Source: Hermodice carunculata
Lineage: Eukaryota > Annelida > Polychaeta > Eunicida > Amphinomidae
Length of the DNA: 64,000 bases
Reading direction: 5' to 3'
Assembly (NCBI GenBank): GCA_964020975.1
Contig: CAXHWN010002588.1
Span: forward strand, 1,323,310-1,387,309
A program made the translations under genes and the position numbers. Each line of letters begins with the position of its first letter. Positions within the stretch are counted from its first letter, which is position 1. The notes beneath the pieces were generated by a model. The model made no database searches, was not told the DNA's origin, and was given only the letters and a program-made list of their open reading frames with translations. This document shows, piece after piece, positions 50,422-61,570 of this stretch.

Positions 50422-52099
50422 CCGAGGGTGAGACCTGCATACAGATGGAGAAATTATCCACTGCGTCCCGGCAGATAATGAAAAAAGTTGCTCTCGACAG
50501 AAGGCCCATTCACTTACAATGGGGAGGACTGTCAATCAGGTTGGAGGTTGAGAGATTTTCGTGTAAGAATGTGCAAGTACGGAGAGATAGAATTTCTGTG
50601 ATATCGGTTGTAAAGAAAATTCTATCTTTGTACTTGATTTCTTCTCTGTTTTCTTTTATTTAATTTGATGATTCCTTTGTGATTAAGTTACCTTTCTGCA
50701 AATAGCACTGAAATTGATAATGAAAATTATCAAAATTTATGAGACTAATAATGATATTTCCAAATATTCGCATACTTCTTCAAGCGTATTTGCAGGAAGG
50801 TGTCCGTGTCAACAAGAGTTATGCATCATGAAGACGTAAAAATATGACAAGGTTGGTTGCGGGCCATTTTAGTGGCCTAGTCACGTGCCCCTCCCCCATG
50901 TGTGCTGGTTGCCTTTGTTTCTCCCCATAAATTTCATTATATTATATTACAAATCAAGTAATTCTTTAACACGTGCCTGCTGAGCATGGCCAGTTCTTAA
51001 TAAACATGTGCTGATCTGGTCTTGTAATGGTACACTCTTAGGAAAAAAAGGTTTCTTTGGTATCCTGGAATAACCAATTGGTTTCTTTGAGAGAAAAAGT
51101 GAGGAACCGCTGTGAAATCCCCCTAGACGAAACCCCCTGGTTCCCAACTTATGATATACGATGGATTTGAACCTTGAAGTATTTTCCTGAGCATTTATCT
51201 TAATTTAAGTGACAAATCAAAGAATAAATAAAAGGAACCAAAAAATACTGGGCTAAAATATTTACTCAAATTATCACAAAAACACCAACGTGAAAGGAGG
51301 ATCCTGTATTTTATTTACTTGTATTATAAACAAAATATTCGGAACCGCATGTCCCAACATATGTGTTCAGCGACGATAAAAAAAAGAAGAAATCCTCTTC
51401 TAAACAGTCCATGTGTTTATAGTTTATAGGGCATAAAAAGCGCACTTACTAAAACAGCCTGTGCTTTTGAATCGTGTGTAAAAAGTTAATGAAGGCCGAT
51501 GTTGCTAGTGGCTGTTGATTTGACAAATAGAAATCACTGTAGCATAACATGTGAGCCTGTATAAATTATATGTGACCGTGAACAAGAGATGACCAAACTG
51601 CAATGAAATAATTAACGATAAAATCGATGGCTCCTCGTGGCACAGAGTTTTATCGACCTTTGGTTGACGATACTCGATACCACATTTGATCGGGCTCTGC
51701 CTTTGTGACCGCATATGCAGCATAGTATCGATGACCAAGGCCAGGTATTAAGGCACATGGGGGTGGCCCGTGACGAGCACCGAGCTATAACGATGTGCTC
51801 ACGGCCAACCCCAAGTGAGTCAGAGGGACAGTTGTGTCAAAGTCACCTCGCTATCCCGGCCTCCGTGCGCAATGTCACGTGTACCCCCCTGTGGCATAAA
51901 GCCCGGGGGTAGAGCTCCGGCCATTATTACGTCCAGCAACGTTGTGGCAACTATGTAATGACTCCTTATAAAAGAAGCATGAACAATTCAGAAATTAAGG
52001 TCGCAAGTGCGCACGGTGACCTACGTCTGCAGATCTGTCCACTGTAAATGAAAGCTTGCTTTCGGTAAAAATGTAGGCCTATCTAAAAATAGCTTGCTT
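50422..52099. other. interior of the 4.8-kb element, right part
   Basis: No gene recognised. A GC-richer stretch at 51,740-51,930 is followed by a TATA-like TTATAAAAG at about 51,966. This might be a promoter, but no reading frame with family resemblance follows. Confidence 0.35.
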
Positions 52100-52220
52100 T
52101 CGGTAAATATGTATCTAAAAATAGCTTGTTTTCGGTCGCTTTCGGTTGCATTCGGTTACTTTCGGTTGCTTTTGGTCACTTTCTGTTGTTTTCGGTTGCT
52201 TTCGGTAATTAGACGGACCG
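52100..52220 (-). repeat. right arm of the 4.8-kb foldback element
   Basis: Inverted counterpart of 47,424-47,540. The 'agctatttttagata' end is duplicated once more inward (to about 52,050). Confidence 0.85.
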
Positions 52221-52589
52221 CTGCAAACCAGCTGGAATTTGTCACATGATCAACATGGCGCCATCTATGAAATCAGTTGTGGATTGTCTGCAATCGTTTC
52301 TTGTTTCAGTAAGTACTGCAGGTTGAGGTTAAATGGTATCATTTCATGCAGGTTAGGAATGAGCGTTGGTGTATATGTTAGCAGCCTTCATATGCTTTTA
52401 GATGTAACCAATTTCATTAATTTATATGAACACACTGTACACCGAATTCAACGTTCAGTAAAAAGCACGTATTATCGCTCACGAGTCAACGGTCCTGAAT
52501 TCACAGAATGTCGGGTAAAATCGTCCCTAAACGAAGTCGTCTCAAGTCAAGTAGTCCCTAAACTACATACGTACAATCGTTATTGATAC

Positions 52590-53945
52590 TCAGTTTGTAC
52601 ATAATAGCGAGCGTCAGCGAGCTCTTACCATAACCACATGTGAAAATAGGATTTTATTTGTGTCTTTTTGTCCAAAACCACTTCCTAGTAGTGGTCATTA
52701 CCCTATTTCACAGTCTGAACTCTTTACTCTCCGTAAGCTAACCTGTCACTGTCTAACCTCTATACATATGGAAGTACTATTGTCCATATTGCACACGTTC
52801 CTCTGTAGAATTTTGACATTTATAAGCTGCATTAGCCCAAATAAATTAACGGAGTGACTATTTTCACCGTACGGTGAGAATAGTGTTTTGTCTATTTTCA
52901 CCGTACGGTGAGAATAGTGTTTTGTCTATTTTCACCGTACGGTGATGATAGAGTTTGGTCTATATTCATCGTATGGTGAGAAAAGGGGCTGCTCTATTTC
53001 TAACGTTCGGCGATGAAAAAAAAGTCAACCAGGGAAGAATATTTTGGAAAAGCATAATGTCATGATATTGCACACAAAGAGAATTGGAACAAACATTTGC
53101 TGAAATAATAAAAAGGCCTAACATCCCAGTTTGAGCATGGTTTATGAGATCTGTTGAGGTGTTATTTCAGCTTTTATTATCCAATAGTTTTTTAAAGAGC
53201 CAACACTGTATTTTTTATGTGAAAAGGCAAAAATTTAGGTAACAAGACAAGGTAGGAACTTTTTTTAATATTGTCACGGATGGAAGTTACGGAACTTAAG
53301 GGTAACTTATAGATCTATCTTGTTATGACTTTGGTTAAGGATTGCATTAAAAAGAAATCCACGGAGCAACAAAAATGAAAGACTAATGGGTGGGTAAAGT
53401 AAATTCATATACATTAATTTGAGATGTTAAAAAGCCAAACATTTAATGGCATTATGCTGTTACGGTGCCAAGGTAATTGCTTTACAGTAAACCCTCAGTA
53501 AGTGGGCACTTTGCTTTGGTCCCGTTTCCTATTGACTATACTATAAAGCTAGTATCTCCCTAAAGTAAGCATTTCTCCAATCTTAATTTGCCTCAGTTCT
53601 ATGTGACAAGCCATAACCATAAATTTGTGAAAAGGCGCTTAATTTTAATTTCCAGATGGTGAAAATAGAGCCGCCCCTATCCTCACAGTGAAAATATACC
53701 AAGCTGTACCATCATCCCCATGCGGTGAAAATAGACCAAACCCTATCCTCACCGTACGGTGAAAATAGACAAAACTCCTTCCAAACGCTATTCTCACCGC
53801 ACGGTGAAAATAGACCAAACGCTATTCTCACCGTACGGTGAAAATAGCATCGTCCATAAATTAAAGGGTCTTCAGCGGGTAACTACTCAGAACATGTTTT
53901 GGACCTACACTAAGACATGTACGGGTATACATGTACTATAGGCTA
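52590..53945 (+). repeat. dispersed repeat R3, copy 2, split by a 1-kb insert
   Basis: Starts with the 'gcgagcgtcagcgagctc' edge also found at 3.2 kb, runs to 52,849, is interrupted by the element at 52,850-53,855, and resumes at 53,856 to about 53,945. Uninterrupted relatives lie at 37,030-37,330 (minus) and 56,805-57,040. Confidence 0.8.
52850..53855. mobile_element. 1,006-bp foldback element with palindromic 34-bp arm repeats
   Basis: Both arms consist of 34-bp tandem units centred on the palindrome CACCGTACGGTG. It occurs at 52,865, 52,899 and 52,933 on the left, and at 53,750, 53,795 (one change) and 53,829 on the right, with further degenerate units inward. The arms are inverted to each other (CTATTTTCACC at each end). 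ATAAATTAA lies on both sides (52,841-52,849 and 53,856-53,864) but only once in two uninterrupted copies of the host repeat, so it is a 9-bp target duplication. The interior has no coding capacity. It is a non-autonomous DNA element with Mutator-like duplication length but an unusual arm structure. Confidence 0.85.
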
Positions 53946-54070
53946 ATCAAATCTCAAAATCTGTGACAAAAACGTATTACATCCAATAAATTTGAAACAA
54001 AAAAAAATTTGTTGAAAACATTAATAATATGATGTGATGCATCGGAGACGGTGCTCAACAACACATCATG

Positions 54071-54334
54071 CTTAAGGGATGGTTCAACATTTTCATCATT
54101 TTTGAATTAGTACTTATAGTACGCAAGGGGGGAGGGGGTTAAATGGGTCTGTACACTTTCACAGGATATGGAAAATGATGGTCAATTTTTGGCCTGTTTT
54201 GTGCAATTTTGCTATGATTTTGGGGGAAAATCATCATTTTTAAAGTACTAATTTGGGGGGAGGGAGGGGGGTCATGAAATTTAGTACCCTAAGTACTAAT
54301 TCAAAAATGATGATAATGTTGAACTATCCCTAAG
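54071..54334. mobile_element. 264-bp MITE
   Basis: Inverted ends of about 50 bases, TTAAGGGATGGTTCAACATT on the left and its near-complement on the right, both running into 'tttttgaattagtact'. No coding capacity. The target duplication is uncertain. Confidence 0.8.
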
Positions 54335-54454
54335 CAAATCCTTTTGCATCATCACCATGTGGAGGCTAATCTGCGTATTTTCCTTGGCTTCCTTAAGCAG
54401 TATTCACTCCTGCCTTTATCTGTGTCTAGATTTGTTCAATCAGTCTTTTTGTGA

Positions 54455-56840
54455 AAATTTAGCATGTTGGCCCAATAATCTTGGCATGAATAGGACTTGC
54501 TTGCCTTCCCAACTTTGTCGACATGAGACATGCACATAGGGAAATTTTGTTCAAAACAACAAACCTCCTTTTCTCAAACAAATCATATGTTTCTTTAGAA
54601 TGAAAAACATGTTGCTCTACTGATATTTTGAACTTAAGATGTGCAAGAAAACCTTTACATGACACTTGACGTTTATTGCACAGTTGTTTATGTATGAAGT
54701 GTTTGGGTTGAAGGATACAATTATTAAATGCATATTTACAATGAGTTGAATAGCATCCTAAAATAATGATTTTAGGCAGATAATATAATCCCATTACCAG
54801 AATATAATGAATTCCACCATTCTTCAAAATTGTTCCAGAATCACCTAATTTTAGGACACTCCCAAAAACTATGTAAAATTGTATCTTTTTGTAAGCAAGC
54901 ATCACATAATTCTGAGTCTGCTAGCTGCATTTTGAATACTCTTGCTTTGTGAACCGCAAATTTTTGCAACATTGCAAACTGGAACGCTTGTATTTTACTT
55001 TCTATAGTAAATTTGAAGGACAAAGTGAATATTTTTGACCAATCTTTCTCAGATATATTGAACATGGGTGTCCAAGTCTCTACATAAGTAGGAGACTCGG
55101 ACATTTCAAAATCTATAAATTATAATACACCAATAAAAGTCCTTGCAAGTTATATGAGTTACAAATTTCAAAGGACCATTAACTTGAAGCTGGCTGTTAA
55201 AGGATGATTCAAAAGATATTACTGTCTTACTACCTAAAGTTTGTTTCCAGTGGCCTGGAATAGACAAGCGTAAAGATAAGTATTACCAGAAGTTAACCTT
55301 TATACTGAATTTTCTCTCCAAAGTTTCTTGAGTTAAAAACACTCCATTTTCATTTACAATGTCATTTATATAATACCTTTTATATATACCAATGTTTATA
55401 AAAAAAAATAATGTTTTTCTTGTCTATTGTCATATAAGGATTAAACCATAAATATTCATTGCGGATTTGTTTAATATTCTCAGGATATAGTACTTACAAA
55501 TAGTTTCCAAGTTTTTATCAATTCTTTATAAAATAAGGGTAAATCTAAATTCATGAAATCAAAATCACATCTACTCATGAAACAGTCTTCAATTCTGATG
55601 AATGGTATAAATTCCTAAAATACTGATTTCCATTTTGCTTTTTTAGAACTGTTAAATTGTTTAATCCAACTTAATTTACAGTCTTCAATTCTGATGAATG
55701 GTATAAATTCCTAAAATACTGATTTCCATTTTGCTTTATTAGAACTGTTTAATTGTTTAATCCAACTTAATTTCAAAGCATACATGTGTCTTAAAGTGTA
55801 TTACTTTTAAGCCTCCTTTATCTAAATTTTGATACATAACTGAATTTTTAACTTTTGGAGTACAGTGTAGTTGACTCCATACAAAATTGCATATTCATAG
55901 ATTGAACATCTTTAATAATAATATTGTCACTGATATGTATCAGAGAAGCAGGATAAATAAGTTTAGAGACTGCAAGATTCTTAACAACTACATTTTTACC
56001 CATCAAAGATAAGTTGCGCATTCTCCAAACTTTTAGTACTTCTTTAAAAGGTTGTAATGTATCTTCAAAATTTAATTTACACATTGCTAGTTCATTTACA
56101 GCAAAAGTAATACCCAATGTATGAAAATATCCCTCCTTCCAAAATACTGGAAGATTCCAATCCTCTGAGAATTTTGTTGCTTCAAGCCAATACAGTGCAG
56201 TGTTTTCTATGTTAAATTTTAAGCCAGAACAAATTCTAAACTCATCAAAAGCTTGAAATAACAGTTTTGCAGATTCCCTGTCAGCAACAAAATAGGTGGT
56301 ATCATCAGCTAATTGACTAATCTTTATGACAGTTTCACCAAATATTAAACCTCTAATAGTTTCATTCGATCTAGTCAGTGCTGCTAGTGGTTCAACTGCT
56401 AGAACCAATAAAAAGGAGCAAGGGGGCATCCTTGTCAGATACTACGAGATACAGGGAAAAACTCTGACATAGAACCATTGTTGATAACGCAACTGTTAAC
56501 ATTGCAATAAATTATTTGGAATTGGACCCATTTCTGAAAGAGTGCACCAAAGGTAAATGATAATGATACTCTATCTATGAAACTCCACTCTATAGTATCA
56601 AAAGGTTTTTTTTTAAAATTACACAGAAAGATGAAAATCTGAGGATTCCAGCAGTATAAAACATAATTTTGGCGGATGGCCCAAAATATCATGACCACAA
56701 AAGTGCAAAGTTTCTAAGTTTTTGGGGGTAAAGTTTGCAGTTGTATTATTCAAAATGTCACAAAAAACGGGCAGTTGTTTGATTTTTATACATTTGATAA
56801 GAATATCTTGTATTTGTGTCTCTTTGCCCAGAACCACTTC
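54455..56840 (-). pseudogene. LINE ORF2 part, Tx1/L1-like
   Basis: Minus-strand reverse transcriptase and C-terminal part of an L1/Tx1-like LINE. Motifs in order: KKPFDTIEWSFIDRVSLSF (motif A region), VNSCVINNGSMSEFF, FLLVLAVEPLAALTRSN, VIKISQLADDTTYFV (the catalytic DD pair), SGLKFNIENTALYWL, and FHTLGITF. The tail has TIESKIQAFQFAMLQKF and ADSELCDACLQKD...HSFWECP, followed by KYAFNNCIL and FLAHLKFKISVEQ. At least four frame changes and several stops occur, and the endonuclease and ORF1 are missing, so it is 5'-truncated and dead. A 96-bp tandem duplication lies inside it. Its 5' edge (about 56,800) abuts a copy of repeat R3. Confidence 0.8.
55583..55774. repeat. 96-bp tandem duplication inside the Tx1-like LINE
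   Basis: Units starting 'cagtcttcaattctgatg' at 55,583 and 55,679 differ at only about four positions, so the duplication is much younger than the LINE. Its length is a multiple of three. Confidence 0.9.
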
Positions 56841-57040
56841 CTAGTAGTCATTACCCTATTCCGCAGTCCGAACTCTTTACTCTCCATAAGCTAACCTGTC
56901 CCTGTCTAACCAATACATATGGGATTACTATTGACCATATTGCACACGTTCCTCTGTAAAATTTTGACATAGGCTGTATCAGCCCAAATAAATTAAAGGG
57001 TAACTGCTCAACATGTTTTGGAGCCTGTTACCTTGTATAT
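56805..57040 (+). repeat. dispersed repeat R3, copy 3 (unoccupied)
   Basis: Matches 52,655-52,849 followed directly by 53,865-53,905. The target word ATAAATTAA occurs once, at 56,988-56,996. Confidence 0.8.
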
Positions 57041-57109
57041 ATTTTTTTACCGTAAAATTGAAATAGCCATCTGCATATATTGAAGTTTGTCTACGATAAA
57101 ATGCACATA

Positions 57110-58651
57110 CAGTAGTCCCTGTCTTGAACAACCCCTCCTATGAGCGACCACCTGCTTTGAACGACCACATTTGGTCGCCAAAGTTGTTTTTCTTTAATAA
57201 TTTACCTCTTATGAACGACCACCGGTTAAAGGCTACCAGCGACCGTGCAAAATGAACTGATTTTGTGACCGCATAACACAAATTTGAGCCATATCCAGCC
57301 ACTACGCCTCAACTTCGGCTCAAGTCTGCCAATGAAATACATGCATGCAACTCATCCATTGTTATAAAATTTACATGGTTCTTGTCAAATTTATTGAGTG
57401 CAAGCAATAAAGGATTTCTTTCTATTGTAAATTTCCTTAAACAACTTTTTAATTTGATCAATCAGTATCTATTCCTCCTCACGAGTATAGGATCTTTTCA
57501 TTTATTTACATTTTTACAACGACAGTGAATGTGGCTTGCTTCGCATGTATCGGGCCTCTCCATATATAGTGGATCTCGACTCGAGGATTTGGGCCATCAT
57601 ATTTCTTTTTCTTTCTCTGTATGCTGGGACATTATGGATTGTTTTCTGAACTAAACTTCATAATGATCCACAGAAATTTACTTGTGATGGGAACTTCATC
57701 GCTCCCACTCAAATCCTGTTTGTTCACATCATCCATCTTTAAAGGCTTGAAAATCTTATGCACGACGGGGGTTGCCGGAAGCGTCCGGAACAATCTTCGT
57801 TGTTTTACTGGAGCTACGTGGTCATAACTTTTTTTGCATGCAAAACCTAACCTAACTGTGGCAAATGGCAAATAAGCGGAAAGCCCAGAAATATTATTTA
57901 GTATTCTCATTTCCAATTGAACCATGTTTGATGATACTATATTTTATGAAATGAACGATGATAACTTTCGCTAGATCAAAATCACTTGGAACCCCAATCA
58001 AACATGTGCTTGCCTGCTTGAGCACGTGTGACCGACACTGACGAAGTGCATGTCAGGTCCATTTTTCCCACGGACCAGAACGAGGTCAACATGGCGCCCA
58101 AAACACACGGGGTGGCAATGGGAAAAATGCTGAGTCTTATTTTGATACATAACTTATGAATTACGGTGAGTTAGGCTCCACCGAATGTGTAGAATAAAGT
58201 TAAGACAGTGAGTAATGCCGTCAAAACAATTTTATGACAGTTTAAGCTGGTTACTTCGCAAGCGAAGGCTCCGTACCCTGCAATGTATTGGGCCCATTGT
58301 CATTGAGCGTGATGGGAAAATGACAAAGCTCAAGACCAGCAAATATTTTCAAGTTGCGAAAAGCATCTTTCAGCACCTAGACAAGAGTCCTTTATTGAAA
58401 TAAAGATTTTAAGGGTTGTAATTGTTAAATTTGATAAATGATAATTTCTTTTCAAAGCATAGGTAATCGATAATGATGACCTGGTGGTGTCAGAAATTTG
58501 CGTACCTCGCTACCTAAGTACCTGGACAAGTCCACCATGGATTTGAGGTGGTGCATATGCGATTCCTCCAATGAGCGACCACCTGCATTATACGACCGCT
58601 TTTTTGTCGGCGTGGGGGGGGGGGGGGGGGAGCTCAAAAGAGGGACTACTG
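57110..58651. mobile_element. Tigger/pogo-type element with unusual interior
   Basis: Ends are CAGTAGTCCCT (57,110) and AGGGACTACTG (ending 58,651), with TA on the left and a TA-derived TG on the right. GACCACCTGC-type words lie near both ends. These are hallmarks of Tigger/pogo elements. No DDE transposase is seen in the 1.5 kb. Instead the interior has a CpG-richer, promoter-like block (58,000-58,220) related to the unit at 8.4-8.8 kb, and two short open frames. It may be a non-autonomous element that captured other DNA. Confidence 0.65.
58215..58403 (+). CDS. small unrecognised reading frame
   Basis: Sixty-two codons starting with ATG just after an 'aaagttaagacagtgagta' word that resembles a first-exon donor. 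The protein is basic (LLRKRRLRTLQ) and ends in QHLDKSPLLK. I do not recognise a family. It lies inside the Tigger-type TIR pair and 3' of promoter-like DNA with a GGCGCC motif, so it could be a captured exon or a chance frame. Confidence 0.25.
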   Translation: MPSKQFYDSLSWLLRKRRLRTLQCIGPIVIERDGKMTKLKTSKYFQVAKSIFQHLDKSPLLK

Positions 58652-58984
58652 TGCTTGCAAGTAAATGAACATTGCGGGCCAGCGGGATGCTGATGAAATT
58701 GTAGGTTGGCTTGTGTTGCACCCAGCCCCAATTGACAGTGGTGGCAAACAGGGTTCAAATACAGGTGTGCCTGACAATGGCATGCTAGGGGCCAAGTAGC
58801 ATTACATATTGAATTTTTCATGTCTTTCCATAGTTCCTCCTACAAAATTGTAACTGTGACTCAGCTTCATGAAATAATCAATACAACTATTGATAAAAAC
58901 TTGAAACAACTTCCGAAAATCAATAACAAAAAATGGAAATGATTCCAGCACTAACCAACAGGTGTAAGTTTTTTTTAAAGTGTA

Positions 58985-60060
58985 TCATGGTTCACCGTAT
59001 CGAATGCTTTTTATAGGTCTAGTAAATAGTATAACTAGACCTACAAAAAGCTTTTGATAGAATGAATCATGATATCCTTATAGTACACCTGTGTAAAGTT
59101 CATTTTCCATGTTAAATCTTATTTGGTCAGCCATAAGTTAGGGCTGTATCTGTTGAATAAGATGGATGGAAACCTGATTTCAAGAAATCTGTATATTAGG
59201 CCATTATTGTCCAAGTATAAATGAAACTGATCATGAACTATTTTTTTGGTACTACAGTTTGGAGACTAGTGGAAGAATTGATATTGGTCTATAGTTTCCT
59301 TCCAGATTAACATTCCCTTTTTTGTATAAAGGTATTATTCTGGTGATCTTCATCTCATTGGCAAACACTCCTTTCTTTCAGGAGTGATATATAATATATG
59401 TTAACATGGAGCCAACATAGTTTGCACCATCTCTCTTGTATCTAGCTCCTACTTTATCATGACCAGTAGATTTGGCAATATTGAGTATTGAAAGTAATTT
59501 CAGGGTTTCATCCTCTGAAATTAATGTGAGGCTGAAAGAGTTCCTTCTCACTCCTTTCCCAGAATAAAAGTTCTCAGCTTTCGTTTGGTCTAATTCCCTT
59601 TTCGGAAGTTTATCAACCAGTTTAAAAGCAGTATTATAGAAGAATGATTGAACTTGGTAACCGCCAATTGGTCATCAAAGCAAACTTCATCACTACTCAT
59701 CAATCCAGTCTTTCTGCTACTTCTTTTATGTTTTTTTATGTTTGCCTGGCATCTTGAGGGATTTAAGCATTTGCCAGAGTTTTTTTTTAGAAGAGTCCTT
59801 GTTTTCATCAAGCTGATTACACACAGTCTTTCTTTGCTCCGGCAACACTCTTTTGAGTAATGTTCTGGGGTTTCTTGTACTTGGTATACAACTCTGGCTT
59901 ACCCCCTGTTTTCAGAATTTGCAAAGAGCTTTGTGTCTTCTACTAATTAAATGTAAAATTTCACCATTGAACCATGGTTCCCTTCGTTTTGTTTGGCTGA
60001 ATTTGTTTCACAGGTGCAATTTTGTCTGAAACAGAAGTAAAATAGACTTAAAAGTACACC
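58985..60060 (-). pseudogene. LINE ORF2 fragment (CR1/L2-like), with local inversion
   Basis: Read on the minus strand, this covers the linker after the endonuclease (RREPWFNGEILHLISR) and the first half of the reverse transcriptase: LLSILNIAKSTGHDKVGARY, ITRIIPLYKKGN, GNYRPISILPLVSKL, HDQFHLYLDNNG, YTGVL and finally the motif A segment KAFDTVNHDT at about 59,000. Several frame changes and stops occur. Between YTGVL and motif A lies an inverted copy of the motif A segment (59,034-59,077, readable as LDLQKAFDRMNHDIL on the plus strand). The 3' half of the reverse transcriptase is absent. It is dead. Confidence 0.75.
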
Positions 60061-60117
60061 ATACATGGTCAATATCTTCAGTGTCAAAAATAGGTTGCCA
60101 GTTTTGCTCAGACTCTT

Positions 60118-60425
60118 ATGGTCTTTTGTCCATCGCCCGTCAACAATTTACATTTTCGACTTCTTCTGAAAAACTGTCGGCCAGATCCACTTCAAGCTTG
60201 GTGGGGACGTGCCTTAGGTAAATCTCTACATAGTTTATTCAAATGTTCATCCTCCAGTAACTTAACTTTTGGATTTTTTTATAAATTTCTTTGTTCTTTT
60301 TTGGGGCAAACCTTAAAAAAAAAAATTCGTCTCCAAAACTGCTCACCCAATTGCTTTGATATGTCACAGGAACAGTCCTAGCTACTTTTAGTTTTTAATT
60401 TGTTCACCAGGTGGCACTGCAATTT
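60118..60425 (+). repeat. dispersed repeat R4, copy 1
   Basis: Shares blocks 'gtcaacaatttacatttt', 'ccagatccacttcaagctt', 'tttggggcaaa' and 'gctcacccaattgctttg' in order with 61,090-61,345 and 63,712-64,000. A non-coding family of a kind common in marine invertebrates. Confidence 0.85.
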
Positions 60426-60476
60426 TTTTTTTTTAATTTCACATGATTTTTTGTGTGTTTTTGCTATTTTCCACTT

Positions 60477-60570
60477 CTCCAGAACCATCACTTTGGTAAC
60501 CCTGGAATGTCTATGCTGTCATTGTTGGGTTTGATATTTGTGAATATGGGTCATGTTTTTCTACGTAAGT
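60477..60570 (-). repeat. dispersed repeat R1, partial inverted copy
   Basis: 'gctgtcattgttgggtttga' through 'gtcatgtttttctac' is the reverse complement of the start of R1 (3,470). Confidence 0.8.
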
Positions 60571-60875
60571 GTATCATAGTAGAGACGTCTGTCTGTAGAA
60601 CTTCAATTGTATAGTGAGGGACTTGTGGAAGTCTGCTCCTTGCATTTGATACTCTATAACAGTGATTCAATCACTTAAACTTAATGACGTAATGTTCTAG
60701 ATTCATAGATATCACGAAAAATCTATATATGCCTACTTTCTATATTTGCTAAAAACTCAGCTGACGAACTAGTCAAAAGAACCAAATAGTGATAGGCCTA
60801 CCAAAATAAAATTTGGATTTTGAGTGGTTGTGGCTATATTGGATCTATAGTCTGTATTTAATGAAAAAATATTCC
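60571..60875. other. non-coding stretch between R1 copies
   Basis: Nothing recognised. Confidence 0.4.
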
Positions 60876-61072
60876 AAAGGTTGAGAGGGTCGGTTTAAAA
60901 CCACCAGTTGCCTTTTGTGGGTGACTGCCTGTTTCAAGTCAGGAGTGAAATAAGTATTTGTTTCTTGACATTGGTATTGTAAGATGAATGTTGATGCTTT
61001 GGTAACTCTTGAATCTCTTTGCTGTCATTGTTGGGTTTGATATTTATGAATTTGGGTCATGTTTTTCTACAT
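60876..61072 (-). repeat. dispersed repeat R1, inverted copy
   Basis: Full-length reverse complement of 3,470-3,672, sharing 'ttttaaaaccaccagttgcc'-like and 'gtcaggagtgaaat' blocks. Confidence 0.8.
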
Positions 61073-61089
61073 AATGGTATCATGTATTT

Positions 61090-61345
61090 GTCTTCTGTTC
61101 ACAATTCACACTTTTGGCTTCTTCTCAAAAACTGTCAGCCAGATTCTCTTCACACTTGGTGGGAGTGTACCTTGGGTTAATTATACCAAATTTGTTTAAA
61201 TGGTGACGCTCCAGTGATTTTTGGAATTTTCATAATATTTTTTGTGCTTTTGGGGGCAAAAATCATCTCCAAAACTGCTCACCCAATTGCTTTGATATCA
61301 CACAGGAACACCCCTAGGGACTCCTAGTTTTGAATTTATTCACCA
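61090..61345 (+). repeat. dispersed repeat R4, copy 2
   Basis: Second direct copy of the 60,118 repeat, about 80 percent identical, lacking its first edge. Confidence 0.8.
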
Positions 61346-61394
61346 TGTGGTGCTGCAATTAAAGAAAAATCAAGGTCACAACTCAGACTATATC

Positions 61395-61570
61395 CCAACA
61401 GGGGTTCCAAAACGCCATGTTGCCAGCTCATATTAGGTGGTGGTGTGTGGGATTCCAACAATCACTCTCCATACAGAGAGCCTCGTTCTCGGTGTCAAGC
61501 ACCTCCGCTATGTCCCTGCTATAGGCTATGACACTGTTTGTAGTTCACTCAATGACCCCATGGCATGACA
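61395..61570 (+). repeat. dispersed repeat R2, copy 2
   Basis: Same orientation as 4,440-4,610, sharing 'gccatgttgcc' and 'ccaacaatcactctcc', then diverging. Confidence 0.6.

Noticed and set aside
57632-57925. 98-codon minus-strand frame inside the Tigger-type element
   Set aside because: The other strand is also open, and no family resemblance is seen. Noted only as part of the unusual interior.
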